From Eunapius fragilis (Eukaryota; Porifera; Demospongiae; Spongillida; Spongillidae), in the NCBI GenBank assembly GCA_963681505.1, contig OY811987.1:288501-352500 (forward strand): 64,000 nt of DNA, in the 5' to 3' direction. A program made the position numbers and the translations under genes. Within the stretch, counting starts at the first letter, position 1. Every line of letters starts with the position of its first letter. The notes under the pieces are model-generated. The model worked only from the letters and a program-made list of their open reading frames with translations. It did not search any database and was not told where the DNA came from. Positions 56,596-64,000 of the stretch are shown piece after piece.

Positions 56596-59500
56596 TTACA
56601 CATTGAATTCATATGCAACCGCAATGGAGGGTGCTTCATTTAGAACAGCATGTCCCCAGTTCTGTGGCACATAGACAGCATCTCCTGGCATTTGCACACA
56701 CTCCAAGTATCCCCCAGTCTTGTTACTGGCCCAGGTACCAACATGTCCAAACATGAAGTGTGCATCCTTAGGTGGCCACATGAACCATCTCTTCACGCCG
56801 TAAACAAGGGCATTGAGGGCGTGGTTGTGGAAGTGTGGGGGCGAGCCTGAGCTTTTGGGGCCTATTATCAACTGCCTCAGTGTAATGCTGAAGTTTGCAA
56901 TGAGTGATGGTGGAGGAGCATCAGTTGCCAGCGCTGGGTCGCGATGGAGCACCTGCCCATCAAACAGGTAGTCTGGGTACTCCTGCTCATGTCTGATGTG
57001 TGTCACAAAGTCCAACAAGGTTGTCTTACGAGTTCTGGCACCATGGCCTTGGTATAACTCTGCATATGGCATGTCACTGACAGTGAATAACAGTGAACCG
57101 TACCTTTAAGATGGGGTATGGTTAGGTATGAGGGTAAGGTGAGGGTGAGGTGAGGGTGAGAGGAGGGTGAGGTGAAGGTGGGTGAGAGAGAACAGAATGT
57201 ACAAATGAATTACTGTAATGGAGATTATTACAAACTGGGAGAAAAGGATTGGTTTCCCTGGCTATGAGGTGGCTATTTGATCAGTTCTTTGGATATTGGA
57301 ACATTAAACATTAAAATGTTGTGTGATAATAACCAATTTAGCCACCCCCCCCCCCCCCCCCCCTGCAAGCCATGTCAATAATAAACTTGCCTTTTTAGCA
57401 GCTCATGATAAGACCAGTGATCCCAAGCCAGCCAGCTCTGAGTCAGGCCTTGTATCAGTACAGGTGTGTAGGTACCCAAGTACTGGGTCAAAAACTCTCC
57501 AGTGCTCATAGAAGAGTTTCTTACAGCAAGGTCACAACTCCTCCCCAGCCCTCTTCTCATGATGCCACTGTACCACCCACTCTCCACGTACCTGTTCCAC
57601 GCAGCTGAGGACGCAGGATCAACCTCAGGAGGGGGAGGAGGAGGAGGAGGAGAGTGCAATCCCTTCTTTACTCCTTTGTTGCACACAGAAGCACCCGTCA
57701 TATCTAGGGGGGTCCTACGGGCTGTGTCCGTCAGATAAGGATCAGCTCCAGCCCCCTTCAGCACTGCTGCCACCTCACAGAAATGCCCAGCATAGGCATA
57801 GTGAAGGGGCGTCATTCCCAAGTGGTTGGTGACATCGGGGGGAATCCCCTCCTCCAGCAGAAGCCTCACAGCATCTGGTCGGCCCCCGTATGCGGCTGCA
57901 TGAAGGAGGGAGTTCCCCCTCCTGTCCCTCACCTCTGTCAGGTCATGTGCTCCCCGGATGTGAAGCAGTATCATCGCAAGGTCTCTTGGGGGGAGCGCTG
58001 AGTTCAACTGCTGGAGTGTGATTCCTGGATATCTGGCACCCTTCACCATGCCACAGCAATGGTGCTAATTGGTTAAACATTTTAAATAATCAACTAACCT
58101 TTAATGGTCGCACCCCCAAGAGGTCACAGAGCTCGTTGCCTGGGTCCCTGTTACCTAATTTGGCAAAGAACCTGGCGAACCCTGAAGCTTTGCTCTCTGC
58201 AGCAACGTGGAGCGCTGTGGCTCCACTGGTGTCTTGGGTGGTTAGGCAGTGCACAGAGCTGGACCAGGGGTGAAAGGAAGAACCAAAGTGTGTGTTAGTT
58301 TAGTGGATAGTATAATACAAGGAGTCTGTAACCTTAGGGTCTGTAACCTTAGGAGTATGTAACCTTAGGAGTATGTAACCTTAGGGACTGTAACCTTAGG
58401 AGTCTGTAACCTTAGGAGTCTTGTAATCTTAGGAGTCTGTAACCTAAGGAGTCTGTAACCTTAGGGCCTGTAACCTTAGGAGTATGTAACCTTAGGAGTA
58501 TGTAACCTTAGGAGTATGTAACCTTAGGAGTATGTAACCTTAGGAGTATGTAACCTTAGGAGTATGTAACCTTAGGAGTATGTAACCTTAGGAGTCTGTA
58601 ACCTTAGGAGTATGTAACCTTAGGAGTCTGTAACCTTAGGAGTCTGTAACCTTAGAAGTCTGTAACCTTAGGAGTATGTAACCTTAGGAGTCTTGTAACC
58701 TTAGGGACTGTAACCTTAGGAGTCTGTAACCTTAGGAGTATGTAATCTTAGGAGTCTTGTAACCTTAGGAGTCTGTAACCTTAGGAGTCTGTAACCTTAG
58801 GAGTATGTAACCTTAGGGACTGTAACCTTAGGAGTCTGTAACCTTAGGAGTATGTAACCTTAGGAGTATGTAACCTTAGGGACTGTAACCTTAGGAGTCT
58901 GTAACCTTAGGAGTCTTGTAACCTTAGGAGTATGTAACCTTAGGAGTATGTAACCTTAGGGTCTGTAACCTTAGGAGTATGTAACCTTAGGAGTCTTGTA
59001 ACCTTAGGAGTCTGTAACCTTAGGAGTCTTGTAACCTTAGGAGTCTGTAACCTTAGGAGTCTGTAACCTTAGGAGTATGTAACCTTAGGAGTCTGTAACC
59101 TTAGGGACTGTACAGAGCTTTAAATGGCTATGCACACTTGCTATGTAAGCCAAAAAACAAACACTTCCACCTCATCCTCCACCTCATCCCCTCTCATCCT
59201 CACCTCATCCCCATCTCATCCTCACCTCATCCCCATCTCATCCTCACCTCACCTCATCCCCATCTCATCCTCACCTTGTCCTCACCTCATCCCCATCTCA
59301 TCCTCACCTCATCCCCATCTCATCCTCACCTCGTCCTCACCTCATCCCCATCTCATCCTTACCTCATCCCCATCTCATCCTCACCTCATCCTCACCTCAT
59401 CCCCACCTCATCCTCCACCTCATCCCCATCTCATCCTCACCTCATCCTCATCTCATCCTCACCTCATCCCCATCTCATCCTCACCTCACCTCATCCTCAC

Positions 59501-61995
59501 CGCATCCAATCCATATCCTAACCAACAGGCTACATCAGGCTCACTCTAAATTAAAACTGCCTCTGATGGAGTATTTAATATTGACAGTTCACAACATAAT
59601 TATATCTATAAAATGCTCTCACTATAACTTCTGAATGGTTAACACTATTGATCTCCTGTTTTCAATACATCATACCACACCGAATTTATAATACACACAT
59701 CCCCCATGTGGACGTACCAAGAGCATTACCTCCTGGGGTTCAAATCTTAAATAATTTTCTGCAGGAGTGCAAATCGCTTCAAAATTCCTATTGCTGTCTG
59801 TTATATCTTTGTAATGAAGTAAAAATTAACATATAGGACAAATCAGAGACAGGACTTCTCTATGTACATACCTATTTTGAAGCAATTTGCACTCTAAACA
59901 TGTAAGTTTTGAACCCCCTAGGGGTAATGTCTAGGGGTAATGTTCTTGGTATGTTCCGCATAGAGGATGTGAGGGGAAATCCTACCATATTGAAAAAAGG
60001 AAGTCAACTACATTGATTCTAACAAAGAACATTTAATATCCTTTTATACATTATATTTTCGTGGAGGCTGTCCCATGATACACACATACATACATTATAC
60101 TTACACATAGTAACTGTACAAATACCATCATACATATACAATGCAGCGGAACCCTTCTATCAGGAACCCTGGTGTCCTTTCAGCGGTTGGATCTTTTAAT
60201 GGTAACAAGTCGAACGTAAAAGAAAGTGATGAGTGAAATAACCCTCCCCTAATCCAGACTTTTTTTTTTTTTGTTGCATAACTATGCAATACATCATTGA
60301 TGTCTGTTATTTTTGGTGTTATGACGTAATTGCATGTCTGCTTTTCGGTGGCGTTTTTGTATTGTGTAACAGCATATAAGCGCACTAGGGGAACGTCCTG
60401 ATTCCGGAATATCGAGGTTGTCCGCAAGCCAGGGGGTGTAAAGTACTACACTTCAAAGTAAGCTGCTCGAGACCTGGAGACCTGGAGACAGTGCCCTGTT
60501 TATCAAGGTGTCCTTGTTTCAGGCCTGTAGCACACACCTGCCCCACTCACACACACACACACATCCATCCCACACACACACACATGCACACACAAACACA
60601 CACACACACTTATAATTTTGACTGCCCATGAGATCAAGACAAAACCAGTACCACCATCCATTCCTAGTCCTCTGCACAGCCTATTAAGAACAGGACAAAA
60701 TTTGCCCTAAGCCCCACCCATTAGCTTATCTTTGCCCTAAGCCCCACCCATTAGCTTATCTTTGCCCTAAGCCCCACCCATTAGCTTATCTTTGCCCTAA
60801 GCCCCACCCATTAGCTTATCTTTGCCCTAAGCCCCACCCATTAGCTTATCTTTGCCCTAAGCCCCACCCATTAGCTTATCTTTGCCAGTCACTCAACATT
60901 ACAAGTACCTGATGTACCTCCCATCCATCAACTGAACCCACAAAGGCACACAAGAAACAACCATACCTCACTCATTTACGTTAATCCCCCCCCCCCCCCC
61001 CTGCAAGTCATGAAAACAGGCATTGGGGGCGCATCCTCATCACAAGCCTACCTTTTCATATCTGATGCCTTCAATAGCAGGTCAAGGGCAACCAAGTTCC
61101 TGAAGTTGACAGCATAGTAGACTGGGCACCCCTGTGAGGCATTAAGTCCTCCCTCCCCTACCAGGTACGCTATCACGTCCTCATGACGACCTCTGACCTC
61201 TGATGACTGCCGCTGCAGGGAATCAAAGCGCCCACGGAGGGCGTGGTGAATAGCTGTTATGGAACCGCTGGTAGCCATGGCAACATGCCCGTGGCCTTGC
61301 AGCAGGTGGCTAATGCCAACCAGGTCACCACGGTATGCCAATGACTGCAGCTGCTCCAGGATTGTCTGCTGCTTGAGGTGATTGGCGGGAAGTGGAGGAT
61401 TGGCGGGAAGTGGAGGATTGGCGGGAAGTGGAGGATTGGCGGGAAGTGGAGGATTGGCGGGAAGTGGAGGATTGGCGGGAAGTGGAGAATTGGTGGGAAG
61501 TGGAGGATTGGTGGGAAGTGGAGGATTGGCGGGAAGTGGAGGATTGGCGGGAAGTGGAGGATTGGTGGGAAGTGGAGGATTGGCGGGAAGTGGAGGATTG
61601 GTGGGAAGTGGAAGATTGGCGGGAAGTGGAGGATTGGCGGGAAGTGGAGGATTGGCGGGAAGTGGAGGATTAGTGGGAAGTGGACGATTGGCGGGAAGTG
61701 GAGGATTGACGGGAAGTGGAGGATTGACGGGAAGTGGAGGATTGGCGGGAAGTGGAGGATTGACGGGAAGTGAAGGATTGGCAGGAAGTGGACGATTGGC
61801 GGGAAGTGGGGGATTGGCGGGAAGTGAAGGATTGCCAGTAGGACCATCATGGTCTAGTCCATGTGGTGGGAGGTCTGGTTTCCATGGATACCAAGAGGTG
61901 ACTAGTACAGAAGAGAGGCCAAACCACATAGCTACACAGCAGCATGGAGCACCAAACCCTCTCCCTCCTCCTTCAGCTGCAGCCTTGGTAACCAT
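56596..61995 (-). CDS. Ankyrin-repeat plus JmjC (JMJD8-like) protein with proline-rich repeats
   Basis: Exons 61052-61995, 58099-58258, 57391-58040 and 56596-57103 join in phase to 753 residues. Order: an N-terminal hydrophobic stretch (about residues 17-36, CCCVAMWFGLSSVLVTSW) that may be a signal anchor; about 25 hexapeptide repeats of the type PPLPAN; ankyrin repeats (TSGSITAIHHALRG, DTSGATALHVAA, GNSLLHAAAYGGRPDAVRLL, GMTPLHYAYAGHFCEVAAVL); then a cupin/JmjC domain at the C-end. Its motif PPHFHNHALNALVYG resembles human JMJD8 (FHWH..VIYGRKRWF), with His where most JmjC enzymes have the iron-binding Asp; the second His lies in NWGHAVLNE. The last intron uses a GC donor (AG|GCAAGT). Catalysis is therefore doubtful. 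Joining of all four exons into one gene is inferred. Confidence 0.72.
58318..59112. repeat. 16-bp minisatellite, about 50 units
   Basis: Units of GTAACCTTAGGAGTCT/GTAACCTTAGGAGTAT with shorter variants (GGGACT). In the long intron of the ankyrin-JmjC gene. Confidence 0.95.
59165..59505. repeat. Minisatellite of CTCATCCCCAT/CTCATCCTCAC units
   Basis: A C/T/A-rich array in the same intron. The His/Ser/Pro-rich plus-strand frames come from it. Confidence 0.92.
59645..60030. mobile_element. Long imperfect palindrome, MITE-like
   Basis: The left half (CTGTTTTCAATACATCATACC, GTACCAAGAGCATTACC, GGGGTTCAAA, GAGTGCAAATCGCTTC) recurs in inverse in the right half (GAAGCAATTTGCACTC, TTTTGAACCCC, GGTAATGTTCTTGGTA, TATTGAAAAAAGGAAG). 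No coding capacity. A relative may lie at 49.8-50.6 kb. Confidence 0.6.
60708..60890. repeat. 31-bp minisatellite, six perfect units
   Basis: Six apparently identical copies of a unit starting TTTGCCCTAAGCCCCACCCA, implying recent expansion. Confidence 0.95.
61380..61845. repeat. 18-bp coding minisatellite in the ankyrin-JmjC gene
   Basis: About 25 units of ATTGGCGGGAAGTGGAGG; 18 bp equals six codons, so copy number can change without loss of frame. It encodes the PPLPAN-type repeat on the minus strand. Confidence 0.95.
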
Positions 61996-62046
61996 TGCCA
62001 GGCAGCAAGGAGCCTCCTGACTGTTGAGACCAATATGACTTCTTGA

Positions 62047-62664
62047 TTACTGTGTTGTGTGGTGCAAGTCACTTCTCTCTGGATCCTTTGGTTTTACCTT
62101 CACTTTCAGTACCTCCTGTGAGGTTGAAGTGATGAGAGAAGCCCCAAATGCAAACACAGTTACCTGCTGAATCTCAGCTGGGAACTCCTCCAAGCTCTGC
62201 TTCACACAGTCAATACAAAACCTCTTTGTGTAAAAAATACTGCAGGACTGGAAGCATAGCAATCATCCATAACATGGTGTTCACTGGAGAGTTTGTACCT
62301 ACTTGTGAAACACACACTGGGGCAGTACAGTGGCTACAGTGTGATCCGAGGATCAGTGGGGTGGGGTCAGAGGAGAAGGGATCTCTTGTGATGTAGGTGT
62401 CTTCCAAAGTACTATAGATGATGGAAAGGCAAGAGAGGGAGAGGAGAGGAGAGGGAGAAGAGAGGAGAGGGGAGGGAGAGGGGAGGGGAGGGAGAGGGAG
62501 AGGGAGAGGGAGAGCGAGAGGGAGAGGGAGAGGGGGAGGGGAGGGAGAGGGAGAGGAGAGGAGAGGAGAGGAGAGGAGAGGGAGAGGGAGAAGGAGAAGG
62601 AGAGGGAGAAGAGGGAGAGGGGAGGGGAGGGGAGGGAGAGGGGAGGAGAGGGAGTGGGAGAGGG

Positions 62665-62695
<31 letters not shown>

Positions 62696-63035
62696 GAGAG
62701 GGAGAGGGAGAGGGAGAGGGGGAGGGGAGGAGAGGGAGAGGGAGAGGGAGAGGGAGAGGGAGAAGAGGGAGAGGGGAGGGGAGGAGAGGGAGAGGGAGAG
62801 GGGAGGGAGGAGAGGGAGAGGGGAGGAGAGGGAGAGGGGAGGGGAGGGAGGGAAAGGGGAGGAGAGGGAGAGGAGTGGGAGGGGGAGAGGGAGAGGGAGA
62901 GGGAGAGGGAGAGGGAGAGGGAGAGAGAAGAGGGGAGGAGAGGGAAGGAGGGAGAGGGGAGGAGAGGGAAGGAGGGAGAGGAGAGGGAGAGGGAGAGGGA
63001 GGAGAGGGGAGGGAAAGGGAGCAGAGGGAGAGGGA

Positions 63036-63120
<85 letters not shown>

Positions 63121-63604
63121 AAAAGCTGAGTAGACAGACACAACAGAGGTCTCTGTATCCTGAAGAATTCTCTACTACAGGAAATGTTGCAGAAGAATTG
63201 TATTAATTATACACCCAGGACGTGAAGGCCATGAGCAGATCACGATGTATGAAAACACAGCAATCGCTTCAAAGCTAAAGAGATAATTATTATTTAGCTC
63301 GCAGCAAGAATGTCAACATAACTACAGCTCCCCATTGTACGGTATAATAGGATTCAAGTTCTACATCCGTTAGACGTACACACTATGTATCCAATGAGCC
63401 TAAGTGCTTCTTTAAGAAAGTACTTGCAGCACTGATGAAATATGCAATTCGTTTAGTCACGCAGTAATTCTATACCTTAGAAACTTACACGAGAGACGTT
63501 GAAAATGGCCAGTTACGTCCAAAATAGTAGAACGGTGTGGAAAGACCACACTTGTTGCATGTAAATATGCCCTTCTTGCTTAGCTGTGGTTTTTTACTGG
63601 TCAT
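62047..63604 (-). CDS. CDPF1: Cysteine-rich DPF motif domain-containing protein 1
   Basis: Small conserved protein of unknown function with paired cysteines likely to bind zinc. Four exons in phase: 63489-63604, 62303-62411, 62164-62247 and 62047-62115; 125 residues (human 123). Motifs follow human: [16 protein letters not shown], the DPF motif in [44 protein letters not shown] and [10 protein letters not shown], then a basic tail. All CxxC and related cysteines are present. Intron 1 is almost entirely a 700-bp GA tract. Start codons of this gene and its plus-strand neighbour are 82 bp apart. Confidence 0.93.
62415..63117. repeat. About 700-bp polypurine (GA) tract
   Basis: Almost every base on the plus strand is G or A: GAGGGA/GGGGAG blocks ending in about 60 bp of pure GA. 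It fills CDPF1 intron 1. Open frames on both strands are by-products. Confidence 0.97.
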
Positions 63605-63686
63605 TATATAGTGGCAACAACATGATTGAAAGAGCACTTTAAATAGGACGTGGACGCGGGAAATTGATATTTGCAATAATGCCAAG
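63605..63686. promoter_or_regulatory. Putative two-way promoter, CDPF1/right-edge gene
   Basis: 82 bp between start codons of opposite genes. Function inferred from layout. Confidence 0.45.
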
Positions 63687-64000
63687 ATGAGTGCAAGGGG
63701 AATGAAGAGAGCAAGGAGCGGCCTGGGGAATACGTCCGCATCTAGCGGTATGAAGAGAGCAAGGAGCGGCCTGGGGAATACGTCCGCATCTAGCGGTAAG
63801 CATTTAGGTTGAAATGTGCAATTGGATAATTTAAGTGTACAACTATTATGCTAGCCAAACGTAGGACGCTGCCAACTTCCAATTTATTCGGAAAGATGGT
63901 CGAAGCAGCTGGCTTCCTACTCAGTGGAGAGCACGCAGCTAACGAAATTAGTATGCCGCGCTAAGTCCCTGCACATTCCTACGTAAGCCACACCACCCCC
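63687..64000 (+). CDS. Unrecognised gene, 5' part only
   Basis: Exon 1 (63687-63795) starts MSARG and then carries two exact tandem copies of a 16-residue block, MKRARSGLGNTSASSG. It ends at a GTAAGC donor. A second exon at 63855-63950 fits in phase (AKRRTLPTSNLFGKMVEAA, then GFLLSGEHAANEI) and ends at a GTATGC donor. The basic Ser-rich start suggests a nuclear protein, but I do not recognise the family. The gene runs past the window. Confidence 0.55.

Noticed and set aside
61378-62020. Plus-strand Gly- or Trp-rich repeat frames
   Set aside because: Antisense of the PPLPAN repeat; the minus strand joins ankyrin-coding sequence.
62353-63206. Long Ser/Leu/Pro- or Arg/Glu/Gly-rich frames on both strands
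   Set aside because: Produced by the GA/CT simple repeat, which lacks stop codons in most frames.

Overview
This is animal nuclear DNA. Nearly every gene has GT-AG introns, and the window carries animal genes such as BANF1, SRF, BRMS1, FANCL, COX7A2L and a Speedy/RINGO cell-cycle gene. About 25 genes sit in 64 kb with gaps often of only 80-400 bp, introns are short, and mini- and microsatellites are very abundant. This compact, intron-rich, animal-type layout fits an early-branching animal; a sponge is my best guess, but that is inference from layout and not from a species marker. I rebuilt the exon chains by hand from reading frame, splice sites and remembered human protein sequences. Every complete chain closes in phase and gives a protein of a length usual for its family, except the Speedy C-terminus and the gene cut at the right edge.

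Layout. 0-11 kb: a 24-bp minisatellite, QPCT-like (+), SRF (-)/TRMT61B (+), Speedy (-). 12-24 kb: NRDE2 (-)/FANCL (+) with only 34 bp between their start codons and a 2.8-kb array of 49-bp units in FANCL intron 5, then an intronless reductase (SDR) with a repeat tail (-). 24-33 kb: EIF1AD (-)/BANF1 (+), BRMS1 (-)/VRK (+). 33-42.8 kb: COX7A2L (-)/PPP1R37 (+), EEF1G (-)/NDUFV2 (+). 43-56.5 kb: ENOPH1 (-), an unusual Rab-like GTPase (-)/a Rab8/10/15-like GTPase (+), ACP7 (-)/UBXN1 (+), COMMD3 (-)/DMAC2L (+). 56.6-64 kb: an ankyrin plus JmjC gene with a proline-rich repeat (-), CDPF1 (-), and an unrecognised gene cut by the right edge (+).

Two themes stand out. First, ten divergent gene pairs share short putative two-way promoters, so most of the window is built of head-to-head units. 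Second, several neighbours match gene neighbours I recall in human: EIF1AD-BANF1, TRMT61B-SPDYA, and FANCL near a VRK gene. VRK is also the known kinase of BANF1, so a kinase and its substrate sit about 2 kb apart. The most unusual DNA is the FANCL array: each of about 58 units repeats the end of exon 5 together with its 5' splice site, so the intron holds dozens of copies of its own donor.

No rRNA, tRNA, CRISPR or virus-like element was recognised. Small inverted-repeat (MITE-like) elements lie in introns of QPCT, NRDE2, VRK and the JmjC gene.
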